NCBI GenBank assembly: GCA_944377365.1
Contig: CALWEQ010000003.1
Location: forward strand, 134,569 to 189,152
Length of the DNA: 54,584 nt
Source: an uncultured Clostridia bacterium
GTDB lineage: Bacteria; Bacillota; Clostridia; Christensenellales; UBA1242
Reading direction: 5' to 3'
The notes under the pieces were generated by a model that was given only the letters and a program-made list of their open reading frames with translations, was not told the DNA's origin and made no database searches. Made by a program: the position numbers and the translations under genes. Below are positions 15,935 through 25,446 of the stretch, one piece after another; positions within the stretch are counted from its first letter, which is position 1; the number at the start of each line of letters is the position of its first letter.

Positions 15935-18900
15935 TTATTTGTTATCTTTTGATTTTAAATCATTTTCTTTTTTTGATTCAGACTTTTTTGATTTTTTTCT
16001 TTTGTCTTTTTTGATTTTATTGATAACAAAGTAAAGAATAACCCCAGCAAGAGTAAGGCAAGCAAGCACTATTAAGACAGTACCAACGATTTCATAAACA
16101 CTCATTCCTTCGCCCGCTTCTGTTGAAACTTCAAATTCAATAGTGTCGTTTGTAGTCTCCCAACCTGCCTCATCTGTTACAGTAATTTCAAGAGAGTAGG
16201 TGCCAGCTTCGTTTAGTAAGTAGCTGTAACGGTTGTCTTCAGCGTTTTCAGTGTTTTCTACTTCTTTGTTTGTAGAAGTGTTTATCAACTTTATTTTTAT
16301 TGTATTGAGAAGCGCCTCGTTGTCACTAACGTTGTCAGAAACTGCTTCACGAATTTTGTCATAGTCAAGGGTCAACGTGCTGCCAAGTTGATATTTTTCT
16401 TCAACAAAGTTTTCTGGAAGCTCAATCTTTGGTGATTCACAATCTCCAACAGCAATTGAATATGTGCGATCATCATTAAGATTTCCATGAATGTCGTAAA
16501 CATAGTAAGTTATTGTGTAATTTCCATTGCTGTCCAATTTGTAATCTATGTCGCCCGTTTCTCTGTTGTAGCCTGAATTTTCTTTCCAGTCATTCATATT
16601 GATCGTTGTTGATCTGCTTGAACTACCGCCTCTGTACGAAACAAGCACATAACTTTTTTCTTTGTCGATTCCAGCATTATCAGTTGCGTTGATTTTGCCT
16701 ATTTTAATTGTTTCATTTAAATTTGCAATAGCTGGATAATCATAATTTGGAACAGTTGGCGCTGTTGTGTCTTGAACTGTAGCTCTGATTGGATCACTCA
16801 CAAGACTGTAGGTTTTAATTGCTTCACTTCCTACTGTTGAAACAGCCTCATCGACTGATAAGCTTGTGTCACCAAGTTTGAACGCACCTTCTGCATAAGT
16901 AAGGTCAATTTTACTTCCATCACCTGCCAAGAATTCGATCGTCTCGTTTGTGATCAATGCCTTGTAGGTTTTACCACTAATGGTTGCACTTGCAACGCCA
17001 TTTGCAACAGTTATATTCGCATCATTATTGAGCTTATATAATGAGATGTTTGTTTGATTATTTATGCCGTATAAAAGTTCATTATTCGTCAAAATAACTA
17101 TATCTTGATTTGAAAGTTGATAAACTTTTCCACTGTTTGTTTTATAAATCAATGCGCCGTTTTGATTTTCAAAAACGTCTTTATCAAAAATCGTTACACG
17201 AACGTTATATTCAAATGTGAAACTTCCAACTGCTTTTGCAGTGAACACATCGCCATCAAATTCATAAGCTGTTGGAGAATCGTTTGTTACAACTATCTCA
17301 TAATCTGTCGCAGTTTTCGAATCATCTTCACTGACCCCGATTATACCTTGATTGTCTGCAAGCGAATAAGAAACGGTTGGAGTTTCAAATTCGATTTCGG
17401 TTCCAAGTTCGATTTTACCAGAATCACCAATCACATTTGGTGCTTGAATCTTAGGCTCTGAAACGTAAGTTGTCCCCTGTGCTTCATAATAATAGAAAGT
17501 GGTAATTTGGTTTCCACCAGCATCTGTAGCGACAACCTTAACTTCATACAAACCTTCATAAGCAGCAACAAATTTGCCTGCGAACACTCTATAAATGCCA
17601 TTTGATTTTTGCAATTCTTTCTTTCCTGTTACTGCAACAGGTGTTTCCACGCGCACTTGACTAGCATCACTAGTTGAATCGGTTTTGTAAGAAATCCTGT
17701 TTACATAAACCTGAGCATTCATATATTTTACATTATCATCTGTGTAGGTGATTGTTGGCAACAAAACTTCAGAATTTTGCTCAATTGTCACAGGATTTTC
17801 AGATGAATAGCCTTCTGCAAAAATGGTTGGAGTCGCTGTGTCTACAACATCTGCAATTTCAATTTCTTTTGTCCACTCATCCACGTTTTTGTAATCATCT
17901 TCTGCTGTAACTCTAATTGTCACTTTCACAGGACGATCTTGTTCATAAGTTGAACTAAATATTTCAGAAAGATCAATTTTGTAATCATCGTCAAGAACGA
18001 TTGGCTCATATTCATGGCCTTCAGCACCAGTATAGACATATTCGACTTTAACTTGCATTCTCGTGTCATTGTCGTCAGATGCAGTTGGCTTGTCAAATGT
18101 TATTATTGCATCTGTGCGATAAGAATTTTTCAAGGTTGATGGGAATGTAATTGAAGGTGCTTCTGTGTCTGCAAAGCCTGAATCGTTTGTCACGGCCATA
18201 GAGTATGAAAGAACCGTTGCATTATTACCAGCCGAATCTTTTGCTTTATATCTAATAGTGTAATTTATCCCACTGTTAGATCCATTGAGAATAAGATCAT
18301 TTGTAAGTGCAACGTCCAGATAAGCATACCCTTCTTCAATTGTTTTGCCCTCTTCTGTCGTAGCAATAAGATATTTGTTGTTTTTAAGCCATTCTTTAAC
18401 TGCTGTTTCATCATCGGTGTCTACTTGAGCGTCGTTGAGAAGAGCTAAAAGCGTTTTGTTGTCAGCAAGTTTTGTTACATCAAAGTCAAAGATAATGTTA
18501 TATTTTGCATATTCGTTTCCGATTTCGATTGTTTTAGATGACGATGAAATAGTTCTTAAAAGCTCCATTTGATCGGCAGTTGAAACATTGTCTGTTGCTC
18601 CTACTGCATAAACAACTATATTGTTTGTCTGTGTTTTTGATTTTAAATATGTTGAAGCGTCAATATATTCTTTTACACTTCCATCAGCATTGAAATTCTC
18701 TTTATCGCCAGCATCATATGCAATAACTATTGGAGCTTGGGTATCTTTAACACCGTCTATATAAAGATCTTTATAGGTTTTTGTATTGCCATAGAAATCG
18801 GTAGCTACATATTCAATCAAGTAATCGCCATCAGCCCAAGGTGTGAATTTGCCATCAACTATAGACCCGTCTCTTGTTTCAGCATATGAACCTGTTGAAT

Positions 18901-20011
18901 CTTTTCTAAGCGCTCTAATTGTGTAAGACACGCTAACTGTTTCGCCAGAAGGTGTTGTGTTCTCACCCGTTGAAGCTTGTAGTTTTGGCAATTCTACGGC
19001 TACGCCAGTAACTGCATTAATTTGACTTGTTGACAACGAAAGATCTAATTCGTAGTCTTCATAATAGGATTCTTCAACCCTGTAAGTTTGCGTGAAAGAT
19101 GAAACAAATTGCCCTGATGGTGTAAAATAAGAATATTTTACAACAAAATTGCCCGTTCCAGCATACGCATCATTAGTTGAATCAAAATAACGAGACGGAA
19201 TAAAGAATTCTCCATTTGCACTTTCAACTACAACCGGCTTGCTACCTGAAACGCTGATAACAACATATGCCTTCCCACCTGTCTCTTCGTCGCTAGTAGG
19301 GTTCTGCGCAAGGAAGACAACATCTTGCTCTTCATCTTTTTCATTAAACACTTTTGGAAGTGGAAGTTTTAAATCTTTAACTGCTCCGTTGTTGTGTGCT
19401 TTTACAAGTGCTGTGTCGTAAACACTTGGAATTATATTTGCGTCATTTTCTGCAAAATCAAAATATGCATCGGAAAGCTCACTGTAAACGCTATACTCAG
19501 TCGAAAAATGCTTAACTTCACCATTGACTGTGATGTCTATATTATATTCAACAATGTATTCACCTACTTCAGTGAACTCTACTGTGCCATAGACAGCTTC
19601 CTTAGGATTGTTTAATCCCTCCACAATGGCATTATCAGTGTTTTTTTCAATAGCAAGTTCTGCATCAGAATTTGCATATGTAACTTTGACAGAAGAACTA
19701 ATGTTTGTAATAGTGTTGACTCCGTCATAACTAATTAAATAATCAGCATAAGCTCCCTCGTCCTGCAACCCAACAGGGATTTTTCTTTCGCTTCCAAAAT
19801 AAGCCGCCCTTATTTCATATTCACCAGTTGTTTTAGCCTTTTGATTTATGTTTTCAATAATTATAGCTTCGGAGCCTATATCTCCCCCCACGTAATCGGC
19901 ATTTAGCGAACCAATACCAATTGGAAAAAATGACAACGAAATCGCTGTTGCGAGAACTGCTGCGGATCCCTTAAATATTTTTGATGTTTTGTTTTTTTCT
20001 TTTTGAAACAT
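15935..20011 (-). CDS. Large surface protein with Ig-like repeats
   Basis: A 1358-aa secreted, membrane-anchored protein. It has an N-terminal signal peptide (basic start, hydrophobic run at about 13-36, likely cleavage after SLNA) and a C-terminal membrane helix (about 1306-1331) followed by a lysine-rich cytoplasmic tail. Between them are several beta-sandwich, Ig/HYR-like domains, recognised by linkers such as DTQAPIV, DTEAPSITFP, DTTAPTVPNY and DCESPKIELPE and by N-Y-T-I-x-Y-x-V-x-D endings. There is no LPxTG motif, so anchoring is by the helix, not sortase. A role in adhesion or wall organisation is inference. GAGGTGGC precedes the ATG. Confidence 0.85.
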   Translation of the reverse strand: MFQKEKNKTSKIFKGSAAVLATAISLSFFPIGIGSLNADYVGGDIGSEAIIIENINQKAKTTGEYEIRAAYFGSERKIPVGLQDEGAYADYLISYDGVNTITNISSSVKVTYANSDAELAIEKNTDNAIVEGLNNPKEAVYGTVEFTEVGEYIVEYNIDITVNGEVKHFSTEYSVYSELSDAYFDFAENDANIIPSVYDTALVKAHNNGAVKDLKLPLPKVFNEKDEEQDVVFLAQNPTSDEETGGKAYVVISVSGSKPVVVESANGEFFIPSRYFDSTNDAYAGTGNFVVKYSYFTPSGQFVSSFTQTYRVEESYYEDYELDLSLSTSQINAVTGVAVELPKLQASTGENTTPSGETVSVSYTIRALRKDSTGSYAETRDGSIVDGKFTPWADGDYLIEYVATDFYGNTKTYKDLYIDGVKDTQAPIVIAYDAGDKENFNADGSVKEYIDASTYLKSKTQTNNIVVYAVGATDNVSTADQMELLRTISSSSKTIEIGNEYAKYNIIFDFDVTKLADNKTLLALLNDAQVDTDDETAVKEWLKNNKYLIATTEEGKTIEEGYAYLDVALTNDLILNGSNSGINYTIRYKAKDSAGNNATVLSYSMAVTNDSGFADTEAPSITFPSTLKNSYRTDAIITFDKPTASDDNDTRMQVKVEYVYTGAEGHEYEPIVLDDDYKIDLSEIFSSTYEQDRPVKVTIRVTAEDDYKNVDEWTKEIEIADVVDTATPTIFAEGYSSENPVTIEQNSEVLLPTITYTDDNVKYMNAQVYVNRISYKTDSTSDASQVRVETPVAVTGKKELQKSNGIYRVFAGKFVAAYEGLYEVKVVATDAGGNQITTFYYYEAQGTTYVSEPKIQAPNVIGDSGKIELGTEIEFETPTVSYSLADNQGIIGVSEDDSKTATDYEIVVTNDSPTAYEFDGDVFTAKAVGSFTFEYNVRVTIFDKDVFENQNGALIYKTNSGKVYQLSNQDIVILTNNELLYGINNQTNISLYKLNNDANITVANGVASATISGKTYKALITNETIEFLAGDGSKIDLTYAEGAFKLGDTSLSVDEAVSTVGSEAIKTYSLVSDPIRATVQDTTAPTVPNYDYPAIANLNETIKIGKINATDNAGIDKEKSYVLVSYRGGSSSRSTTINMNDWKENSGYNRETGDIDYKLDSNGNYTITYYVYDIHGNLNDDRTYSIAVGDCESPKIELPENFVEEKYQLGSTLTLDYDKIREAVSDNVSDNEALLNTIKIKLINTSTNKEVENTENAEDNRYSYLLNEAGTYSLEITVTDEAGWETTNDTIEFEVSTEAGEGMSVYEIVGTVLIVLACLTLAGVILYFVINKIKKDKRKKSKKSESKKENDLKSKDNK

Positions 20012-20066
20012 ATTTATGCCACCTCAAAATAAGTATAATTAGCAACCATACATTGCTCGATGTCTT

Positions 20067-20095
20067 ATTTTAATATATAATCAAAAATAAGTCAA
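20067..20095 (-). promoter_or_regulatory. Promoter of the Ig-like surface protein gene
   Basis: TTGACT (20090-20095), 17-bp spacer, TAAAAT (20067-20072), about 55 bases before the ATG at 20011. Confidence 0.6.
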
Positions 20096-20288
20096 TCGAT
20101 TTGTAAAACAATTTACTTTTTCTTACCATAATCCAACAAGAATTACGTTTAGTTTGTGAATAACACAAAAAGATATGTAATTTTTTTGTTTATAATTTTG
20201 TAACAAATTTTTGTAAAACTTAATAATATGTTAATGTGTAAGCGATAACTGCACAAATATGCATAGGACAAATTTTCAGGAGGTACAT

Positions 20289-20489
20289 ATGAACTTTTTC
20301 GGAGGCTTCGGCAACGGAGGCTGCGGCTGTGATTGCTGCTCTATCTTGATCCTTCTCATGCTCTTACAATGTTGTGGCTGTGGCAACAACGGTGGTTGTG
20401 GCATAGATATCTGCACATTGCTTCTAATCCTCGTACTTTGCGGATGCTGTGGCAATGGCTGTGGATCAAACTGCATGAACAAGTGCTAA
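20289..20489 (+). CDS. Small Cys/Gly-rich protein with two hydrophobic segments
   Basis: A 66-aa protein with 15 cysteines and many glycines. Cys/Gly clusters (GGCGCDCC, CCGCGNNGGCG, CGCCGNGCGSNC) alternate with two short hydrophobic runs (SILILLMLL and TLLLILVL). I chose ATG 20289 because CAGGAGGTACAT stands just before it; the upstream ATG at 20259 lacks a site. Similar tiny proteins in Clostridia are sometimes annotated as chorion-class high-cysteine proteins; their function is unknown. It is much more GC-rich than its surroundings and has its own terminator. Metal binding or a disulfide-linked envelope or spore component are possibilities only. Confidence 0.75.
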   Translation: MNFFGGFGNGGCGCDCCSILILLMLLQCCGCGNNGGCGIDICTLLLILVLCGCCGNGCGSNCMNKC

Positions 20490-20510
20490 AAATATAAAAT
20501 TTCATAAAAA

Positions 20511-20541
20511 AAGGCCCTAAAACAAAATTTAGGGTCTTTTT
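20511..20541 (+). terminator. Terminator of the Cys/Gly-rich gene
   Basis: GGCCCTAAA (20513-20521) pairs with TTTAGGGTC (20528-20536, one G-T pair), then five Ts. Confidence 0.85.
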
Positions 20542-20597
20542 CCTTTACTTTTTTGTTTAAATAAGTTAAAATAACAAAAAAACACAAGGATGAAAAA

Positions 20598-20987
20598 ATG
20601 AATTCAGCACAAAGAAAGTATGGAATGGATGCCGAACTTATATGGAAAGATCGCAAACGTTATTTAGGAATGCCTTTATCATTTACAAGATATAGGCTTA
20701 TTAGAAAAGGCGACAAATGGCTAAAACTCTTTTCAGACATCGGTTTGTTATATTCCCTAGTTGAAGAACTAAACATTTATCGTGTTCAAGACATCACCCT
20801 TCATCAAACCCTTTTTGACAAAATTTTTGGTACGGGAACGATAATTTTATATTCCAATGACGAACGAAACCCAGAATTTAAACTTCGACACATAGCAAGG
20901 CCTTACCATGTCCGTGAAATGATTTCAAACATGGTGGAACAAGAAAGGATTAAGAAAAACGTCCGCATTTCAGAATTCCAATATTAA
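20598..20987 (+). CDS. PH-domain (YdbS/YdbT-type) protein
   Basis: A 129-aa soluble protein that is essentially one bacterial PH domain. LSFTRYRLIRKGDKWLKLF, ELNIYRVQDITLHQTLFDKIFGTGTI and the C-terminal REMISNMVEQERIKKNVRISEF match the bPH2 family. Most relatives have membrane helices before the domain; this one has none, so it may be a cytoplasmic partner. AAGGATG lies before the ATG. Single-gene unit with its own terminator. Function unknown. Confidence 0.8.
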   Translation: MNSAQRKYGMDAELIWKDRKRYLGMPLSFTRYRLIRKGDKWLKLFSDIGLLYSLVEELNIYRVQDITLHQTLFDKIFGTGTIILYSNDERNPEFKLRHIARPYHVREMISNMVEQERIKKNVRISEFQY

Positions 20988-21310
20988 TTTAAAAGTCAAA
21001 ATTAAAAGCCATTAAAACATGGCTTTTTTTAATAAAAACATAGAATATTTTGCCTTATTAAAGCAAACGATTTTAAAATTAATTACAACGCAATGAGAAT
21101 AAGTGTAAAATAAAAGAAGCTTACAAAACATAAACAATATTTTTTTAAAAGTTTCAATTGTCAACTTAAAAGAAAGCATCTTTTAACATATTTACATTTA
21201 CAATAATTTTTAAAAACCGTATTTTTGTTTTTATAAATCAATGTTTAATTTTAGTTTTTATTCCTATCAATTCTTTTATTTCTATTTAATTTTTAATCAC
21301 TCATATGTAA
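20988..21310. other. Intergenic gap between converging genes
   Basis: This 323-base AT-rich stretch holds the terminator at 21004-21030; I see no gene or other element in it. Confidence 0.5.
21004..21030 (+). terminator. Terminator of the PH-domain gene
   Basis: AAAAGCCAT/ATGGCTTTT stem (21004-21027) with a T run. Confidence 0.8.
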
Positions 21311-22219
21311 TTAAATTTTATATTCTTGCAAGTTGTTTAAATAGTTTTGAAAATATTCAGGCAACTCAGACGTAAAAAACATCTCTTTATGCGTTCTCGG
21401 ATGCAAAAACTTTAAACTATAGGAATGCAAAAGTTGACCATTAAGCCCTTTAACATGCTTACCATAAACATCATCTCCAACAACTGCATGCCCTATGAAA
21501 GCAGAATGGACACGAATTTGATGCGTCCTTCCCGTTACAAGAGAAAACTCAACAAGTGTCGCATTTTGATATCTTTTTTTTACTTTAAAGTTTGAAATAG
21601 CAAGTTTACCTGATTTTGAAACTGCATATTTCATTCTATTTTTAGGATCGCGAGCCAAAAAATTTTCTATAGTTCCAGAATTTTCCCAAATTACACCATC
21701 TAGTAGAGCTAAATATTTTCTTTCAACGCTTTTATCTTTAATCATCTGCGACAAAATGTTATGTGAAAAATCATTTTTTGCAACTAGCATAAGACCAGAG
21801 GTGTTTTTATCAAGTCTATGCACAATGCCAGGCCTCAACTTCCCGTTTATTCCACTCAAATCTTTAACACGTGCAAGCAACCCATTTACAAGCGTACCAT
21901 GCTTCGTCGTTTGGCAAGGGTGAACAACCAATCCTTGTGGTTTGTCAACAACAAGTAGATCTTCATCTTCGTAAACAATTTTAAAATCGACATCTTCAGC
22001 AATTGCTCCAATGCTTTCTGGCTCAGTTTCAAAAATTTCTATAAAGTCATTTATTTTTAAAATATAACCAGCTTTGACCTTTGATTTATTTACTAATATT
22101 TTTTGATTATCAATTAAATTCTTAACAAAAGAACGAGATGGTGCTTGCAGAAACTCAGTTACAAAAACATCAAGCCTTTTGCCAATGCCATCATTTTGTG
22201 TTACTTTGATCTTTGTCAT
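21311..22219 (-). CDS. RluD-family pseudouridine synthase
   Basis: A 302-aa RluA/RluD-type enzyme that isomerises uridine to pseudouridine in rRNA. It has an N-terminal S4-like RNA-binding domain (GKRLDVFVTEFLQAPSRSFVKNLI), then the catalytic motif RPGIVHRLDKNTSGLML, whose Asp (HRLD) is the nucleophile, and RTHQIRVH near residue 230. I place the start at ATG 22219 with GGAGAG upstream; it overlaps the end of lspA. lspA followed by this gene is the standard Bacillota order. The exact rRNA target cannot be told. Confidence 0.92.
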   Translation of the reverse strand: MTKIKVTQNDGIGKRLDVFVTEFLQAPSRSFVKNLIDNQKILVNKSKVKAGYILKINDFIEIFETEPESIGAIAEDVDFKIVYEDEDLLVVDKPQGLVVHPCQTTKHGTLVNGLLARVKDLSGINGKLRPGIVHRLDKNTSGLMLVAKNDFSHNILSQMIKDKSVERKYLALLDGVIWENSGTIENFLARDPKNRMKYAVSKSGKLAISNFKVKKRYQNATLVEFSLVTGRTHQIRVHSAFIGHAVVGDDVYGKHVKGLNGQLLHSYSLKFLHPRTHKEMFFTSELPEYFQNYLNNLQEYKI

Positions 22220-22724
22220 TCTTCTCTCCATTTTTCTCTTTAAAATGCTTAACTACATTCATAATAATGAAAACAACAAAAACAATCACACCAACAGTCA
22301 AACATACATCTGCGACGTTAAACACAGGAAAACTTGGCCAAAACTCAAAATGTAAGAAATCTCTCACATATCCAAACGCAATCCTATCAACCATATTTCC
22401 AATGCTTCCCGCCAAAATAAAACCCAAAGCTATATGATAAAGTGGGTGAACAACGTTTTCGGATAAAGTATACCAAACTAAAATTCCAATAAAAACAAAA
22501 GTCAAGATAATAAAAAAAACATTCATTCCTGCAAGCATTCCCCAAGCGGAGCCCTCATTATGAACAATAACAATGTCTATAAATCCTGGCAAAAACGGTG
22601 AAGATTGTCCTATCTGCATTGATGAATCCAAAATATGTTTTGAAACTAAATCAAAAACTAACATAACAGCAAAAATAGGAAGCACGATAATCAAAAATCT
22701 TTTAAGCAATAATTTTTTATTCAA
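22191..22724 (-). CDS. lspA: Lipoprotein signal peptidase LspA
   Basis: LspA is the membrane aspartic protease that removes signal peptides from diacylated prolipoproteins. The 177-aa protein has four hydrophobic helices; NEGSAWG (about 57), AGSIGNMVDRI (with one catalytic Asp) and FPVFNVADVCLT (with the other Asp) are the family motifs. Start is TTG 22724, six bases after AAGGAG; the TTG at 22730 is too close to it. The C-terminal tail is unusually charged (KEKNGEKNDKDQ). It overlaps both sepF and the pseudouridine synthase gene. Confidence 0.95.
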   Translation of the reverse strand: MNKKLLLKRFLIIVLPIFAVMLVFDLVSKHILDSSMQIGQSSPFLPGFIDIVIVHNEGSAWGMLAGMNVFFIILTFVFIGILVWYTLSENVVHPLYHIALGFILAGSIGNMVDRIAFGYVRDFLHFEFWPSFPVFNVADVCLTVGVIVFVVFIIMNVVKHFKEKNGEKNDKDQSNTK

Positions 22725-23085
22725 TTTCAACTCCTTCTGGAAGCAAAATAACCAAAATCTTATCTTCTATTACTTCAATCTTCCCGTTAGTAGCTGAAAC
22801 AAAGCCATCTAAATAGGCCAAAATTCTTTCTTTTTCTTCTGCCTCTTGCACATTAATTAACACAGGTTGCCCATTTTTATAAATATCCAGGGCTTTTTTT
22901 GCACTAAAAAGTCCTTCTGCATAAATTACTTTTACTCCGTCAATCTGCTCTGGCCTTTCTAACTTATCTTTTTTTAAATTAAAAGACGCTTTATTCTGAG
23001 TTTTTTTTGTTTTCTTTTTTACCTGCTTTACATCATCTTGGCTTTCAAAACCTAAAACTTTAAATATGCTTCCAAAAATGCTCAT
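22717..23085 (-). CDS. sepF: SepF-like cell division protein
   Basis: A 122-aa protein with an N-terminal amphipathic start (MSIFGSIFKVLGF), a basic linker, and the SepF/DUF552 core NGQPVLINVQEAEEKERILAYLDGFVSATNGKIEVIEDKILVILLPEGVEI. SepF helps bundle FtsZ at the division site and tethers it to the membrane through the N-terminal helix. AAGGAG precedes the ATG. It heads the sepF-lspA-pseudouridine synthase operon. Confidence 0.88.
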   Translation of the reverse strand: MSIFGSIFKVLGFESQDDVKQVKKKTKKTQNKASFNLKKDKLERPEQIDGVKVIYAEGLFSAKKALDIYKNGQPVLINVQEAEEKERILAYLDGFVSATNGKIEVIEDKILVILLPEGVEIE

Positions 23086-23144
23086 TAAAATCTCCTTAAT
23101 ACAATTTTATCACATTAAAAACCAAAATCAAAATTTTTTATGTA

Positions 23145-23172
23145 AGAAAAAACTCGAACAATAGTTCGAGTA
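23145..23172 (-). terminator. Terminator of the BspA-LRR gene
   Basis: ACTCGAAC-AATA-GTTCGAGT (23152-23171) followed on the minus strand by six Ts. It is 127 bases after the stop codon. Confidence 0.75.
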
Positions 23173-23298
23173 ATTAGTTTCATTGAAAATTTTATTATAA
23201 AAATCATGTTTCTTTTCAATATTTTTTAATTTTGATAAAATTTGATCACAATCAAATTAAAAATTTAAAATTTTTTTTTAGAACCTTTAAAGAATTTT

Positions 23299-23952
23299 TT
23301 AACGTTGAAAAGCTTCAGTATCTGCTGTGTCATCAAAAATTTGCTTGTTTAATTCGTTTTTAATTTTATAATCTATTTTTCTGCGAACTATTGTATTAGG
23401 CTTTTGACTTTTATACTCTCTTACAGTTTGAGTTTCTGCAGTTATACCTTTGTCTTTCAAAATATTTTTAATTTCTTCAACAATTCCTTTATGTCTTTCT
23501 TTGCCAACCAAATCAAATTCACGATAATAACCAGAAAGGTAAACCTCTTTTGCAGAATTATTTTTTGTGTCATAAACCACAATGCTTATTGTCCCAGGAT
23601 TGTCGCCTAACCAGACATCCTTTTGTTCATATAACTTTTGTGAACAGGCGATTGTGTCCAAAGCTGGACAACTTTTAAAAGCGTCCTTGCCTATTTTCTC
23701 AACACTTTCAGGTATAATGACATTTGTTAAAGAAACACATTTTGTAAAAGCTTTTGAATTGATCACCTTTAAATCGTTGTTAAACTCAATTTCTTTGACA
23801 TTTGTATTTCCTGAAAACAACGCAAAAGGGATTTCTTTGACGCCTTTCAAAAATTTCACCTTTCTTACACGTGATGATGAAAACAAGGCTGGTACTATCG
23901 AAGTTTCTTTGTCAATAATCATAACATCATTTACTATTTTGCAATCTTTCAT
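23299..23952 (-). CDS. Cytoplasmic BspA-type leucine-rich-repeat protein
   Basis: A 217-aa protein. Residues about 25-115 contain short BspA-type LRR units (VKEIPFALFSGNTNVKEIEF, LKVINSKAFTKCVSLTNVII, VEKIGKDAFKSCPALDTI). The rest is a charged C-terminal region with no recognised domain (VYDTKNNSAKEVYLSGYYREFDL). There is no signal peptide, unusual since most BspA-LRR proteins are surface proteins. Start ATG 23952 follows AGGAGGAAAGTA. Function unknown; a protein-binding role is the only reasonable inference. Confidence 0.75.
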   Translation of the reverse strand: MKDCKIVNDVMIIDKETSIVPALFSSSRVRKVKFLKGVKEIPFALFSGNTNVKEIEFNNDLKVINSKAFTKCVSLTNVIIPESVEKIGKDAFKSCPALDTIACSQKLYEQKDVWLGDNPGTISIVVYDTKNNSAKEVYLSGYYREFDLVGKERHKGIVEEIKNILKDKGITAETQTVREYKSQKPNTIVRRKIDYKIKNELNKQIFDDTADTEAFQR

Positions 23953-24163
23953 TACTTTCCTCCTATAAAAACAAATCAATTATAACACGTACATTCCTCA
24001 AAATCAATACTTTTTTTTATTTATACTAAAATTAATTTTAATTTAGTCAGAAGTCGATAATGTTAAGAAAGAACTTCCTTCAAAATTCTATTATTCTTCA
24101 AAATATAAAATCATACGTTTAATAATGAATATAACAAAGCATTTTAAATTATTATGAAAACAT

Positions 24164-24188
24164 AAAAAAACCGAGAAATACCTCGGCT
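24164..24188 (-). terminator. Terminator of tuf
   Basis: CCGAG (24171-24175) and CTCGG (24182-24186) pair around a 6-base loop, followed on the minus strand by a T run. Confidence 0.8.
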
Positions 24189-24210
24189 TTTATTATTCTA
24201 TTATTAAATA

Positions 24211-25413
24211 TTATTCAATGATTGATGAAACGACACCTGAACCAACTGTTCTGCCACCTTCACGGATAGCGAAACGCAATCCTTCTTCGATAGCAATTGG
24301 TGTGATAAGTGTAATAGTCATCTTTACGTGGTCACCTGGCATAACCATTTCAACACCTTTTTCAAGTTCAATAGTTCCAGTAACGTCTGTTGTTCTAAAA
24401 TAGAACTGAGGTCTGTAACCATTGAAGAATGGTGTATGACGTCCACCTTCTTCTTTTTTCAACACGTAAACTTGTGCTGTAAATTTTGTATGTGGATGAA
24501 TTGAACCAGGTTTGCAAAGAACTTGACCTCTTTCAATTTCACTTCTTTGAATACCTCTAAGAAGAAGTCCAACGTTGTCACCTGCTCTTGCTTCATCAAG
24601 AAGCTTTCTAAACATTTCAACGCCTGTGATAACTGTTTGTTTTTTAGCTCCCATACCAACGATTTCAACTGGATCGTTCATTCTAATTACACCACGTTCA
24701 ACTCTACCAGTAGCAACTGTTCCACGTCCTGTGATTGTAAACACATCTTCAACAGGCATAAGGAAAGGTTTGTCAGTGTCACGTTGTGGCTCTGGAATGT
24801 AAGAGTCAAGTGCATCCAAAAGTTCTTGTATGCAAGCACAAGCTGGATCGTCAAATTTTCCTGCTTTACCAGCTTCTAATGCTTTAAGAGCAGAACCCTT
24901 AATAATAGGTGTTTTGTCACCTGGGAAATCGTATTCAGTAAGAAGGTCTCTGATTTCCATTTCAACAAGTTCCAAAAGTTATGGATCATCAACTTGATCT
25001 GTTTTGTTCATGAAAACTACGATATAAGGAACGCCAACCTGTCTAGCAAGCAAAATGTGCTCTCTAGTTTGAGGCATAGGTCCGTCAGTTGCAGCAACAA
25101 CAAGGATAGCTCCGTCCATTTGAGCCGCACCTGTGATCATGTTTTTAACGTAGTCTGCGTGTCCCGGGCAGTCAACGTGAGCGTAGTGACGTTTTGCAGT
25201 CTCGTACTCTACGTGTGCAGTGTTAATTGTAATTCCGCGCGCTTTTTCTTCTGGCGCTTTATCGATTTGGTCGTAATCCATTTTTTCAGCCAAACCTTTA
25301 CCTGCTGCGTACATAGTTATAGCAGCTGTAAGTGTTGTTTTACCGTGGTCAACGTGACCGATAGTTCCAACGTTTACGTGTGGTTTTGATCTATCAAAAA
25401 CTCCTTTAGCCAT
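24211..25413 (-). CDS. tuf: Elongation factor Tu, interrupted by an in-frame TAA
   Basis: EF-Tu delivers aminoacyl-tRNA to the ribosome. The whole 400-codon gene is present and well conserved: GHVDHGKTT (19-27), DCPGHADYV (81-89), NKTD (136-139), SALKALE and both C-terminal beta-barrels to the final [10 protein letters not shown]. Codon 145 is TAA (24979-24981) where the family has Glu ([16 protein letters not shown]), so GAA has become TAA by one base. Otherwise the frame is undisturbed. Either the assembly has an error, this is a very recently broken copy with another tuf elsewhere, or the codon is read through. AAGGAG precedes the ATG and it has its own promoter. Confidence 0.9.
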
Positions 25414-25446
25414 TTTAATTTATCTCCTTTTTTGATTTACTTTGTT

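Noticed and set aside
24211..24975. A separate short EF-Tu-like gene starting at TTG 24975
   Set aside because: It is the downstream part of tuf in the same frame; no binding site precedes it.
24211..25413. Alternative genetic code or selenocysteine-like recoding of TAA
   Set aside because: Many other genes in the window end in TAA at the expected family length and no other gene has an internal TAA.
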